From NCBI RefSeq assembly GCF_029867415.1, contig NC_081186.1, forward strand, positions 30,073,915 through 30,137,914: a stretch of DNA of 64,000 nt, given 5' to 3'. The notes under the pieces are model-generated. The model did no database searches. It was not told where the DNA came from and worked only from the letters and a program-made list of their open reading frames with translations. This DNA is from Vicia villosa. Its lineage: Eukaryota > Streptophyta > Magnoliopsida > Fabales > Fabaceae. Made by a program: the position numbers and the translations under genes. Shown piece by piece: positions 13,201 to 24,020 of this stretch; position 1 is the first letter of the stretch; every line of letters begins with the position of its first letter.

Positions 13201-13751
13201 TGGCCAAGTCCTCGAAAGAGGCTCTGTTTTTGTTTGTGTGTTTACATTTGTGCTTTGCGGCAGGGAGTCACGGTGTAATAAGTCCTATATGGCACTCCGT
13301 TAAGTCCTCATGGAAGGCACGCGGAAAGGGTTAGCAATCAACCCCCGCCTAGTCTCATCGAGTCTGTTCAGTATGCGCACGCTACACGTGGCTCGCTTCT
13401 GAACTAGCACAAGATCTTGTTATCGAGTATGTCAGGAAAAGGGTTCATGCAGCCGGACCCGCGCACTTCCAATAGCTCGCGTCGCTCGACGTTGATGCTC
13501 GGTGTACGCACGCACCGTTTTCCTTTCCGATCCGTGACGGCTTGGTTGATGAGAGGGACCCGCTCCTCTGGTCTATGGCCCGATCATTTTCACGAGGTCT
13601 AATGCTTGGTTGACTCGGGTGATTCGCTTCCCTTGGCTATGGCGGGACCGCTTTTCTACCACTCGGCCAGTGCCGTTGGTTTTGTTTGCTTTACGAGCGG
13701 AGCTCGTTTGTGTGATATTCTTGTGTGCTTCCCCTTTTCCTCGTAGGTTGC
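10266..13751 (+). repeat. 3' LTR of element A, first part
   Basis: Starts TGTTGCACCCCAAAATTTGC. The last 738 bases repeat the beginning of the window. The LTR contains a CG-rich microsatellite of TCGTGTTCG words at about 11424-11463. Homology to the 5' LTR stops at 13751, where a different LTR start (TGTCATACCCC) is attached. Confidence 0.85.
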
Positions 13752-16700
13752 TGTCATACCCCAATTTTTGACATAAGATACCACCTCATATCATCTGCAT
13801 ATGCATCATTTGCATCACTAACAAGTTGCATAGCTTGTGTTTGCTACTTGTGACTCAGCAGGGTTTAATCAAGAAATCATTCATCAGTACAAGTAACAGT
13901 CAATTAGGGTTTTATTCTCCCTTCATCTCAAATAAACTATCTTCATCAACAATCAACATTTGGTCCTCAAAGATTCATTTCAACAAGCTCAAAGGCTTTG
14001 AATCAACCAGATTAGGGTTTTGACTAAAGACCCCAAGTACATCATCTTGACCTAATCTATTGGCTCAAGACATCTCCCACACAAGGATTGATCAACAGTG
14101 AAATTTCAAGTCATCAGACTAGGGTTTTTGAACTATCAGGGACTGAAATCAGGGATCACATTTGGGAAACCCTAAAAAGCTCCAGGACATCAATCAAAGG
14201 GTTCAATCATCTTCAAATAATCCCTATGACAATATCCGATGAAAATTGTATCTCAATTCAAGATCCACAGTCATCAATTTCATCAGGTCCACAATTAGGG
14301 TTTTTGACCTAATTCACTTGAACAACTGAATTTTTAATCAGGACATGGTGCCACAACTTAAACTATGGCTCAAGGTCCTCCAATAATTCAATATGATCCA
14401 TTCATACCATCCATTTGGTGAGGATAGCTTGATTCATCTGAAATCTCCAGAAGCGCGATTCGCCAGAAAAAGTCAACTATACAAGAACACCATTGACTTT
14501 TTGGAAATTTTGGTCAACCATGACTTTTGAAGTTTTAAATCATCAATATATGATATTTGAAGTCATTTGATCAAGGAAAATCAAGAAAATCAATCAAGAA
14601 TCAAAAAGTCAAAAGTTTGACTTTTCATACAGGAAAATTTCTAAGTGTTTTCAATGGTTTTTTCCAAACTTTGGAAGGGAATATCTCAAAATTTCACCTA
14701 CAAACTGAAAAAAACTTCCAACATGAAAGTTGTAGATTTTGATCCAATGAACAACTTTGTCACATATAATTTTTTTCCATAAGATCAACCATTTAAGAGA
14801 TATGGAGCTTCAAAGTTGGTATCGTTTGAAAAATTCACTTAAAACCTCATTTTCTTCAACTTGTATAACACATCCCATTTAGGTTTTAACCATTTTGCAT
14901 TTAATGCAAAGATTCCATTTTATCTCTAAATGCCAAATCACCATTCTATGATCAACTTGTATAGTCTTGCAATGCAGAACTCTTGGCCTATAAATAAAGG
15001 TTCAAATCACCTTCAAAATCACACCAAAACCTCACAAATCATAGGTTTTCTCTTTCTTTCTTAGAATGCAAGTCTCATAGTTTTCAAAGAGGTAGAAATC
15101 TCAACTTCTAAACCATTGAAGTTCTGGCCATGATGGTGGTTCCAACAACTCATAAACACCATATGGGATGTGTTTGATCCCCTCATACACCCCAAAAACA
15201 TCTAAAACTCAGAATCACTCTTCAACCTCCATGTTTGCCTAAAATGAGCCTTATCATGCCAAATTCCATTCAAGCTCCTTTCTGTCCAAACTAGCACTTC
15301 CAACACCTCATATATATCACTTATGAACTATCCAAACACTCACCAACAATCTGAAACATCTCCATCATCAAATTCGATCCTCACTTGTTCCTACTGCAGA
15401 TCGGGTTCCACACTTTGATCCAGGAGTTTTCAGATCATTCCAGGCATTCAAACACCTTCCATAAGATCCATTGAAGCTGTCCAGATCAAGAAGCAACATC
15501 TGTAACACCTCCAGGCACGAATTCAATTTCTAGTTTTGCAAGTTTTTAAGGTAAGTGTCTTGAACTTCAAACTCTATCATTCATGCATCAAAAATGAAAA
15601 ATTGGTTTACCATCATGTTTCTGCATACATATAGATCATTAACCCTCAATCAATTGCTAATTACCTTGCACATACACGATTTCATGATCAATCTCAGAAT
15701 TAGGGTTCTTTGTGTTCATCAGAAAATCAATGATCTTAGAGCAAAAATAAATGAAATTAAATGGTACCATCATGTTCCTTGTGAAAAATCGAGCAAGATA
15801 GGCTATTCACTTGATCAAAACAATCCAGTTTCAAAGATTTTCAAAAATCAGTTAGGGTTGTGTTCTTGGCGCCAGATTTGGTTTGAAAAATTCAAATTCT
15901 TGATTTTAAATATATTTGATCAAACGCGTGTGTATTACAAGCCACAAGCGTGGCTCAGTTGGCTTTTGTTTTGGTTGACAAGTATAAGGACGTGGGTTCA
16001 AGCCCTTGTGAAGACAAACCATTTTTTTTAACACTTATTTTCTTCATTTTCTTCACAACTTCAATCCATTCATTAACCAATCAAAACTCATCATTTTTAC
16101 TTTATTTTTTGTACACTCTTTATTTAATATACATATTTTATGAATGTCCAAAAAATTCACAAAAAAATAATATTTATTTGATATATTTTTATTAGGTTTA
16201 AAATGACTTGTTTTAAGTGGTTTTTAATACTTTAAATGTTGTTTTTCATTTGATTTTTCAAACTTAATCACTTGTAATTATTTTTGTGATCAAACCCTAA
16301 TCTCTTAGGTCTTAATTAAGCATAAAACTTGTTTTTATCTTAATTAAGTTGACTTTTGTCAAAATTCAAACTGTTTTAAAACAAACGATCACAGTTTTTC
16401 AAAACAATAAACCATTTATTTTTGGTTTTCTTTTCAAAAACTCTTGATTAAATCTTTTTGATTGATCAAGTCATTTTCAAAACAATTTGGGCCTCTCGAA
16501 TATTAGAGAGTGTAAGTCCCATTCCTTTTTCTTTGTACAGTTTCTTTAAACAGAAAAAACTTCTTTCAAAACAAAACTTTCAAACTGTTTTCAAACGATG
16601 AAACCTTGCGTCTGTTAATAAAACAATCAACCATGTTTTATAAAATAAAACATGGGCATCCCTTATGGTATAAGTCCCATTCCTTTGTATAAATTTGGGT

Positions 16701-17193
16701 TTTTCATTGTATATACACCTATCTCTTTATACCACGATCAATTTGATTTAAACCCTCGGATAACAAGATCAAAAATTAGGGTTTTCTTAAAAATATTCAA
16801 TGGGCCTCCTTTAAGGTATAAGTCCCAAGCCCTTTTGTAAATATACATTTACATAGCCATGAATAAACTCAATGGGCCTCTCCCCGAGTATAAGTCCCGA
16901 GCCCCATGTATACAAACAGATCATCCTTACAGGTATATTTCCTTCATAAACTCCATTGTATACACACACCTTGTCATATATAATTGTTCATGCTTGTTCA
17001 TATTTGTTCATGTACTTGTTCATATTTGTTCGTACTTGTTCATATTTGTGATCATGTTATATATACTTGTTCAACTTAGTACAACACTAGGTTCCCCATA
17101 GCCTCCTATTGGGCTTCGAGCAAAGAATCTCCCTAGTTTAGGTTAGGACATAGAGTATGGTTTCCCGGTGAAATCGCTCTAAGAGTAGCTCGT
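13752..17193 (+). mobile_element. LTR segment of a second Tat-like family (TGTCATACCC type)
   Basis: Begins with a typical LTR start and is similar to the LTR entering at 62780, including a shared TTTGGGAAACCCTAAAAAGC word at about 14161 and 63069. It holds a tRNA-like module at about 15945-16029, GTATAAGTCCC repeats at about 16650-16900 and a short tandem TTGTTCATAT repeat at 16984-17050. Near 17190 the sequence merges into the end of element A's LTR. I see no target-site duplication (GTTGC on the left, CTAGC on the right), so it looks like a recombination or deletion product rather than a clean insertion. Confidence 0.6.
15945..16029 (+). promoter_or_regulatory. tRNA-like Pol III-type module inside an LTR
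   Basis: TGGCTCAGTTGG (15951-15962) matches the tRNA A-box consensus, and GGTTCAAGCCC (15995-16005) matches the B-box consensus, 32 bp apart. A run of eight T follows at 16021-16029, in the position of a Pol III terminator. I see no convincing acceptor or anticodon stem, so it is not a functional tRNA gene. It may be a tRNA-derived insertion or an internal promoter. Confidence 0.6.
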
Positions 17194-17564
17194 TCACCTA
17201 AAAAACACAAAACAAACAGAAACTAGTTAGCCGAGCTACGGTAGCTCTGATTATGCAAAACAGATACGTAGGCAGCGGGGTAGGGCCCGTGCGAGCACAA
17301 TACTTTCTTTTCCCTACATTCTGCATTCATTTTAGTCCAGATTAGCGTAGATTTGTTACACACCCATAGATTTAGACACTAGCGTGGATATCATCGAGTA
17401 CAATGGGCGCGAGGGTGCTAATACCTTCCCCTCGCTTAACCGACTCCCTTACCCTTTTTCTCTGGTCGTGAGACCGTTGTTTTGTTATGTGGTTTTCTGG
17501 CATTCCCTTCCTTTTCAGGATAAATATGTTAGTGGCGACTCTGTTAATTTTCGCGGTAGCGACA
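17194..17564 (+). repeat. Terminal part of the 3' LTR of element A
   Basis: About 96% identical by eye to 930-1307, ending in GGTAGCGACA. The following bases (CTAGC) would be the target duplication, but the other copy lies outside the window. Confidence 0.75.
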
Positions 17565-18518
17565 CTAGCAATTAAATATGTATAGAAAATTAAAGTGCGG
17601 AAATTAAATCCTACGCTATTACATGGCTTCGGGATGGGGGATTACAAACTTAAACGAATGGGAGATGAAACCTATTACAATTATTACAATAAACTTGAAC
17701 GGAGATTAAAGCAGAAATAGCAAAAATATAAATATACGCATGTCCCCAAGAATAGTTCAATAGCTCAAACGTACCTCGCAATAAAAAAATGATAGAAACA
17801 TAAATGAAATAGAAACACCAAATAATATTATACATACTAAGAAGTTTCTAATTAAAACAAGAAAAATTCTAATAAAATACAAAATTAAATTTCTGAATTG
17901 AAACAAAAATATTTACGTAGCGTATTTTAAACTAAAACGACAATTGACTATTTTCATGGATGTTAATTCTCACTACTATAAAATTAAAATTTCAAAATCC
18001 TATTATGATAAAAAAACTAAAGTTAAACGTTAGTAGTAATCTCCATAAAATGTGATTAGTTGACAATCCAATGCCCTTTATATCAAAACCACAAAATAAG
18101 TCAATAATTTATATTAAAACCATAAGTTAAGTCAATATTAAAATCACAAATAGAATAAACTCAGATTAAAGAATGGTTAGACTTTTTCAACCTCATGGTT
18201 ACACACCAATACATACCGCAACACCTGTCAATATTATTTTCCTAAAAAAAACAAAATATGAGCAATAAATAATCAAAGAGAGAAGACACATCACACTTTA
18301 CTAAGTTTTATCTCCTTCGCTCTCTTCTATTCTCATCTTCACGGTGGTGGATTTGACACTGAGCGGCGGTGCTGTGGTGGTGTTGATCAGAGGATGACCG
18401 GCTGTGGAAGTGGATCGCGCGTGGGTGCGAGTACAGAAGCCTCACGATTTTGGACGAAGGTCCGACATTGTGGTGTTGGATCCGGCGTGGTTGCTAGGAG
18501 GAGCAGCTGTGTCGTCGG
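17565..18518 (-). repeat. LTR fragment of minus-strand element E (left piece)
   Basis: This AT-rich stretch, with a CG-rich patch at 18340-18518, continues across element C into 57930-59162. C is flanked by GTCGG at 18514-18518 and 57930-57934. The combined LTR piece is about 2.2 kb and lacks its 3' end, which was cut off where element A lies. I see no gene in it. Confidence 0.55.
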
Positions 18519-19654
18519 TGAAGGATAGAAAAACACTTAGAAAGGGGGGGGGGGGTTGAATAAGTGTAGCTTTAATACTTGTAAGATAAAAACAATTTGC
18601 ACAATGATTTTTATCCTGGTTCGTTGTTAACTAAACTACTATAGTCCACCCCCTTGGAGTGATTTACCTCACCTGAAGATTTAATCCACTAATCACACAA
18701 GATTACAAAGGTTTTCAACTTAGATAACCTCTAAGTCTTCTAGAGTATTCTGATCACAACCTGATCACTCTAGGAACACACTGCTTAGATACCCTCTAAG
18801 ACTTTTCTAGAGAATCCGATCACAACTTGATCTCCTCTAGTTCTTACAAATTAATCTAAACAAATTCTTATAAGAGTTACAATGCTTCTTAATAAGCTAT
18901 TATCACAACTGTGATTTTTCTCTTAAGTTTAAGCTTAATCTCACTAAGATATTACAACAGCAATGTAGTGAGGTTGAAAATGAAGTTTGAGAGCTTTTGA
19001 ATTTGACAGCGTTTCTGTAAGTTTGTGCAAAGAATCCTGTTCAGCTTCTCATCAGAACTTCTATTTATAGGCGTTTGAGAAGATGACCGTTGGGAGCATT
19101 TAATGCGTTGCGTGATCCGTACAACATTGCATTTAATGTTTCACTCTTTTGTCAACTACCTCGAGCCTTGCTTTCGCTGTGTCTACTGACGTTGCCTTTA
19201 ATAGCTTCTAACGTTCCTTTTGTCAGTCAGCGTAGCCTGCCATCTTTTACTTGCTTCTGATCTGATGTTTGTGTAAACAACGTTTGAATATCATCAGAGT
19301 CAAACAGCTTGGTGCAGAGCATCTTCTTGTCTTTTGACCTTGAAGTGCTTCTTAGCGTGATACCATGAGAACTTCAGTGCTTCTGCTTCTGATCTCCAGT
19401 TCTTCTGATGCTTCCATAAACCATGTTCTGATTTTGCTGGACCATCTTCTGATGTCTTGCCAGAGCATGTTCTGATGTTGCATGCTGAACCTTCTGAGTC
19501 AGTGCTTCTTGCGCTGATTTTGTGCATACTCTTTATGTGATTCTTGAAATGGAAATTGCATAGTATTAGAGTACCACATTATCTTGTACAAAATTCATAT
19601 ACATTGTTATCATCAAAACTAAGATTATTGATAAAAACAAATCTTGTTCTAACA
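18519..19654 (-). repeat. 3' LTR of element C
   Basis: A 1136-bp LTR reading, on the minus strand, from TGTTAGAAC to CTATCCTTCA. It contains a G homopolymer at 18544-18555 on the plus strand, complementary to the C run near SIRE LTR ends, and many TTCTGAT/ATCAGAA words. Confidence 0.88.
19062..19069 (-). promoter_or_regulatory. TATA box in the 3' LTR of element C
   Basis: TATAAATA on the minus strand in the context ACGCCTATAAATAG, at the same place as TATAAATA in the D1 LTRs and in C's right LTR (57337-57344). Confidence 0.6.
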
Positions 19655-19668
19655 ATCTCCCCCTTTTT
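19655..19668 (-). other. Polypurine tract of element C
   Basis: AAAAAGGGGGAGAT on the minus strand sits directly before the LTR start TGTTAGAAC, as at 52228-52241 in element D1. Confidence 0.85.
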
Positions 19669-20740
19669 GATGATGACAAAAACATATATAAATGATATGA
19701 ATTTGCAAACAGAATATCAGACGGCTAAAGACAATTACACAGTTATAGCATAAGCATATAAACATAGTGTGTGAATATGTCTCCCACTGAGATTAACAAT
19801 CTCCCCCTGAGATAAATAATCTCCCCCTGAAATAAATACTGGAAGAAATTTATAAATAAAGGACTTCCCTAAGTATTTTCCATTTCAGTTGAGACGATCA
19901 CATATGCTTAGATCTTCAGAACATTTTTAGCTTCTGCTTATTGCTTCCATAGGAAAGCTTCAGAGCTTTGAATTTCTTCTTGAATCATTGCATGCTAGAT
20001 TGTATAAGAACATTGTTGAATGTATCAGAGCATCATAAGAGCATCTCTACATCCTGAAGTGTTGCAGAACAAACTAGACGACAAAAGTTAGAGCATGAAT
20101 GAATCAGAACATAAAATATGTATCAGAACATATAATATGTATCAGAGCATAAAAACAATGTTTCAGAGCATATTAAGAAACAAAAAAATGCATCAGAACA
20201 TATAAGGAATAAGAATGTGTTAGAGCATATTCTATCATTAGAATATCATAACATTCTTCCTTCTTACTTCTGATCTTGAAGCTTCACACCACTCAGCTTG
20301 CTTCAATTTCATAACATTCTTCCTTCTTGCTTCTGATCTTGAAGCTTCACAGCACTCAGCTTGCTTCAATTTCCATGAGCTTGTTTCTACATAGAATTGC
20401 TTTTCCTCATGTCTTTGCTTCTTATGTTGAGCTTTTTAGAAAGTCTTCAATCCTGCAAAAACACTCAAAGACATAGAACTTGCAAATTCTGTTAGAAATG
20501 TGGAGACTTACTCCCAGCAACTGATAATATCAACTGATAATATAAATCAGTTCATTTATCACATTTCTCCCCCTTTTTGTCATAACATCAAAAAACACAA
20601 AAGATTTAGATGAAAAACAGACAATATGAGAGAAGGATAAAGGATTTCATTCATTGGAAATAATCAGAAGGTATAAGGGATGAGAAGATAGATGCACAAA
20701 GCAGATGCAAAAAAGAAAGAGACAACTAAGACACAACAGA
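19669..20740 (-). other. 3' untranslated region of element C
   Basis: Noncoding, dense in ATCAGAG/TTCTGAT words. It contains a 63-bp tandem duplication (20248-20310 and 20311-20373) differing at about two positions. A segment at about 20565-20590 (minus: ATGTTATGACAAAAAGGGGG) matches 51263-51282 in D1. Confidence 0.65.
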
Positions 20741-22129
20741 CTACGACTGGCCTAGTTTGGAAACTATCTTTGCCAGAAGGTCTTGAATCCCAGCATTGCT
20801 CTCAGCCTGCTTCTCCATGAATGAGCGAAACTCATTGTTTATATCTTCTTGCTTGTCCATGCGAGAAGCTAGATCAGCTTGATTCTTCTATATAACCTCT
20901 AGAGTCCTTACCAGAAGAGAGGGTTCACCAGAAGAAGCTTCACAAGTTCTGTTCAGAGGGACAGCAGTCTCAACCGCAGCATCCATTGTGAGATCATCAT
21001 CATGATTTTCCTAAACCAGAATATTCCCAGCAGGATGAATCTCAGCATCAGCTTCTTCTTCCCTAGAAGCATCTTCTTCATACTCAGGAGCAGGAAGATC
21101 AGAATCTCCATTCTCAAGGGCTTGAAGAATGGAAGCAAGATTCCTAGGAGCAGTAGGAGCAACAACTTCTGGAGGATAAACAACTTCTGGAATGACCACA
21201 TTGGGGGACTTCTTAGAAGGATTCTCCCTCAGGAAGTCAAACAACCACTTGAAGTCTCCAGTCAGAACTGGATACTTAGGTCTCCAAAAAACAATCTCCC
21301 TACAAGGGTTGTCTTCCATCTCATCGACATACATCTTCTCCTCAAGAGATCTCCAGCTTCTGATGGGATGATAATATCTGCCATCATCAGCTTCTAGAGG
21401 ATATCCAGCATAACAAGGTGCAGCAGCCACGAGTCTCCTCTAGAATTTTATATCTTCAACCTGAAAATCCTGTCGAAAGCTTCTCCAAAGATTTCGAGTA
21501 GAAACATCATCAAGGTCATTATAGAAGGCATCTCTCAAGAGGTCCAGCCTACAGACAAAGTCATGTTTGAATAGCTCAAGGAAGATATGAGGTTCAGGTT
21601 CAGGAGGGTTGAAGGTGAATTTGTAGTCAGGGTAAAGAAGGCAGTATGGGTCGGATTTTCTGGAAGGTAAGGGATGGGATAGAGAAGGTGTAGATACTGT
21701 GGTTGATGAGGATGGGATATCTGTGGGGAGGTTTGATGAGGATGGAATATCAGAAGATGTTAGGGGACAGACATTTAGGGGTAGTGGATTAAGAATAACA
21801 GGAGAAGGAGGTGGTTGGACAACATCTGGGATGATAAGGGGATTTTGAGATTCACAAGGAGGAGGTTGGATACTTTTTGGGATGGGGAGAGAAGTTTGAG
21901 GTTCAGGAGAAGGAGGCGAGTATATTTGCCTGGAGGAATTGCCAGTTCTTTTCGCACGGAAAGAATCCCTGATGCGCTTCTCTCGATATTCCTTGGAATT
22001 TACTTTGACAGGATCAAAAGTAATCTTCTGCTTCTTGGCTTGCTTAGCTTCTTCTTCTAAAGCTTTTCTCTTCAGCCTTGCTTCTTTCTTCTTCTGTTCC
22101 TTCTGCTGCAGTTCAGCCAGAGAAGGAAG
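20741..22129 (-). pseudogene. SIRE-type accessory (envelope-position) protein, three in-frame TAG stops
   Basis: About 463 codons in one continuous minus frame, located between the lost pol and the purine tract, where SIRE/Maximus elements carry an extra or envelope-like frame. It begins with a Lys/Glu-rich, probably coiled-coil stretch ([20 protein letters not shown]), then a Pro/Ser-rich linker, then a more globular C-terminal part with YHPIRSWRSLEEKMYVDEM, and ends in FRSFMEKQAES...LGQS. The frame is broken only by TAG codons at 21440-21442, 21011-21013 and 20888-20890. I see no frameshift. I do not recognise a defined domain, and the envelope-like label rests on position alone. The 5' end was removed by the deletion at about 22129. 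Confidence 0.55.
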
Positions 22130-23152
22130 AACTCTTGTATCGTTTGTAGGAGAATCTATAGCTTCTATCCATTTCGAAACATAATCGACAGCTACGAGTA
22201 TATATTGATTCCCGAATGATGATGGAAACGGTCCCATAAAGTCTATTCCCCAGACGTCAAATATTTCTACTTCTAGAATGCCCTTCTGAGGCATTTCGTC
22301 ACGTCTCGAAATATTTCCGGTTCGTTGGCATCTATCACAGTTGAATACAGCAAAATAAACGTCTTTCCACAGGTTAGGCCAGAAGAGTTCAGATTGAAGG
22401 ATTTTGGCGCAGGTTCTAGATGTGCTATGGTGTCCTCCACACGGTGCAGAATGACAATGTGTTATTATGCTTCCTATTTCTTCCTCGGGTACACAATGTC
22501 TAAAGATTCCATCGGGGCCTCTTTTGAAAAGTAGGGGGTCGTCCCAATAGTAATGTTTTAGGTCATGGAAAAATTTCTTCTTCTGTTGGTAACTTAGATC
22601 AGGAGGTAGTACACCAGCAGCTAGGTAGTTTACGAAGTCTGCATACCAAGGTGTGTCAGAGCGGACTAAAGCTACTTCTGCGAAGTTATTGGTTTCAGTG
22701 ATTGGATGGTATGGTTCTAATTTGTTAGCTTCTAACTGAGCGATGAGTCTTTCATAAGGGAAATCATCGTCAATTGGTACTTGTTCGGGTTTCAGATTTT
22801 CCAGTCGAGAGAGATGATCTGCTACGACATTTTCAGTTCCCTTTTTATCTTTAATTTCCAAGTCGAACTCTTGTAATAACAGGATCCATCTCAACAATCT
22901 CGGTTTGGCATCCTTCTTGGTTAGGAGGTACCTAATAGCGGCGTGGTCAGTGTATACGATTATTTTGGCTCCTACCAAGTAAGAACGGAACTTATCTAAC
23001 GCGAATACGACAGCTAATAATTCCTTTTCTGTCGTGGCGTAATTCATTTGAGCTTCGTCTAGGGTTCTACTCGCATAGTATATGACATGTAGTTTCTTAT
23101 CTTTTCTTTGCCCTAGAACGGCTCCTACAGCATAATCACTTGCGTCGCACAT
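21440..23152 (-). CDS. Chimeric ORF: Athila RNase H-integrase fused to copia accessory protein
   Basis: A 570-codon frame. Residues 1-341 are Ty3/Athila pol: RNase H with D3, E43, D69 and D112; the integrase zinc-binding region with H234, H241, C272 and C275; and the start of the integrase core with the first catalytic aspartate D304 (GIDFMGPF). After about residue 341 (nucleotide 22129) the protein switches to the SIRE accessory sequence, so the other two integrase acidic residues are missing. The switch is in frame and marks a deletion that joined two unrelated elements. The start codon is internal to RNase H, because a one-base frame change at about 23155-23160 separates it from reverse transcriptase. 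There is no sign that it is expressed. Confidence 0.8.
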   Translation of the reverse strand: MCDASDYAVGAVLGQRKDKKLHVIYYASRTLDEAQMNYATTEKELLAVVFALDKFRSYLVGAKIIVYTDHAAIRYLLTKKDAKPRLLRWILLLQEFDLEIKDKKGTENVVADHLSRLENLKPEQVPIDDDFPYERLIAQLEANKLEPYHPITETNNFAEVALVRSDTPWYADFVNYLAAGVLPPDLSYQQKKKFFHDLKHYYWDDPLLFKRGPDGIFRHCVPEEEIGSIITHCHSAPCGGHHSTSRTCAKILQSELFWPNLWKDVYFAVFNCDRCQRTGNISRRDEMPQKGILEVEIFDVWGIDFMGPFPSSFGNQYILVAVDYVSKWIEAIDSPTNDTRVLPSLAELQQKEQKKKEARLKRKALEEEAKQAKKQKITFDPVKVNSKEYREKRIRDSFRAKRTGNSSRQIYSPPSPEPQTSLPIPKSIQPPPCESQNPLIIPDVVQPPPSPVILNPLPLNVCPLTSSDIPSSSNLPTDIPSSSTTVSTPSLSHPLPSRKSDPYCLLYPDYKFTFNPPEPEPHIFLELFKHDFVCRLDLLRDAFYNDLDDVSTRNLWRSFRQDFQVEDIKF

Positions 23153-23744
23153 TATTTCGAAAAGGCTCGTTCCAGTCGGGAGGTTGCATAATTGGCGCAG
23201 AGATTAATGCTTGTTTAAGCGTACGGAATGCTTCAGTGCATTTATTGGTAAAAATGAATTCGGCGTCTTTCATCAGTAATTCAGTTAAGGGTTTGGTTAT
23301 TTTAGAGAAATCCTTAATGAAACGTCGGTAAAAACCAGCGTGCCATAGAAAACTTCTTATTTCTCTAACTGTTTTGGGAGGTTGAAGGTTTTCGATAATT
23401 TCGATTTTAGCTTTATCCACTTCGATCCCTCTATCGGATACTATGTGTCCAAGTACGATTCCTTGTCGAACCATGAAATGGCATTTTTCCCAATTAAGGA
23501 CAAGGTTGACGCTTACGCATCGTTTAAGTACTAGTTCAAGGTTCTGTAAACATGTTTCAAAACTTCCTCCACAGACAGAGAAGTCGTCCATAAAGACCTC
23601 CATTATGCCATCCAGGAAGTCGACAAATATTGCCATCATGCATCTCTGGAAGGTTACGGGTGCATTGCAAATTCCAAAAGGCATTCGTCTATAAGCGAAT
23701 GTACCATAAGGACAGGTAAACGTGGTCTTTTCTTGGTGTTGCAC
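23136..23744 (-). pseudogene. Athila reverse transcriptase, palm/thumb part
   Basis: A 202-codon frame whose first three residues come from the Ogre LTR. It carries the core of a Ty3 reverse transcriptase: PYGTFAYRRMPFG, NAPVTFQRCM and the catalytic FMDD at residues 51-54, followed by HHVV-type thumb and connection sequence (FYRRFIKDFSKI). The N-terminal part of the same domain is at 36002-36100, beyond the inserted Ogre LTR. The frame ends early because of a one-base shift at about 23155-23160, probably in a T run. RNase H continues in the adjacent frame. Confidence 0.88.
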
Positions 23745-23840
23745 CCTAAAATTTGCCCATCTAATTTTATTCCTAACTGACTTATTGCTTTAGAATCATT
23801 CACATCTTAGGCCATCAATAAAAATCATACATTCATCAAT

Positions 23841-24020
23841 AATTTGAAAATGATATTAAGGATCTTGGATGTAAAGGATTTTATTTAGAGACTGAGGGTT
23901 TAAGCTCACAAAAGAGTAAATTGATTGGTATAATTTGAAAATGATATTAAGGATCTTGGATGTAAAGGATTTTATTTAGAGACTGAGGGTTTAAGCTCAC
24001 AAAAGAGTAAATTGATTGGT
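23841..24020 (+). repeat. Near-perfect tandem duplication, 91-bp period
   Basis: Bases 23841-23931 are repeated at 23932-24020 without visible internal mismatch, just inside the start of the Ogre solo LTR. The identity implies a recent duplication or slippage event. Confidence 0.9.

Larger units (their letters stand above)
1..17564 (+). mobile_element. Ogre-like (Ty3/Tat) element A, lacking gag-pol
   Basis: A plus-strand LTR retrotransposon whose 5' LTR begins before the window. The order is partial 5' LTR (1-1307), tRNA-Arg primer site (1310), about 8.9 kb of interior without any gag, protease, reverse transcriptase or integrase frame, a purine tract (10253-10265) and a 3' LTR from 10266. 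Positions 1-741 match 13014-13751, and about 930-1307 match 17194-17564. I counted about 20 differences in the first 740 bases (roughly 2.7%). The LTR would be about 4.05 kb without the foreign segment. Large LTRs, a tRNA-Arg primer and repeat-rich 3' interiors are typical of the Tat/Ogre lineage. Without coding domains it must have moved in trans, or have lost them by deletion. Confidence 0.8.

Noticed and set aside
15945..16029. A genuine tRNA gene
   Set aside because: A and B boxes are present, but I could not find matching acceptor, anticodon and T stems, so only a tRNA-like module is claimed.
18340..18518. Possible exon of a host gene (CG-rich patch)
   Set aside because: No sustained open frame, and the sequence continues across the GTCGG-flanked copia element into an Ogre-type LTR.
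20741..22129. Firm naming of the accessory frame as an envelope gene
   Set aside because: I see no convincing signal peptide, membrane segment or recognised domain. Only its position suggests the label.
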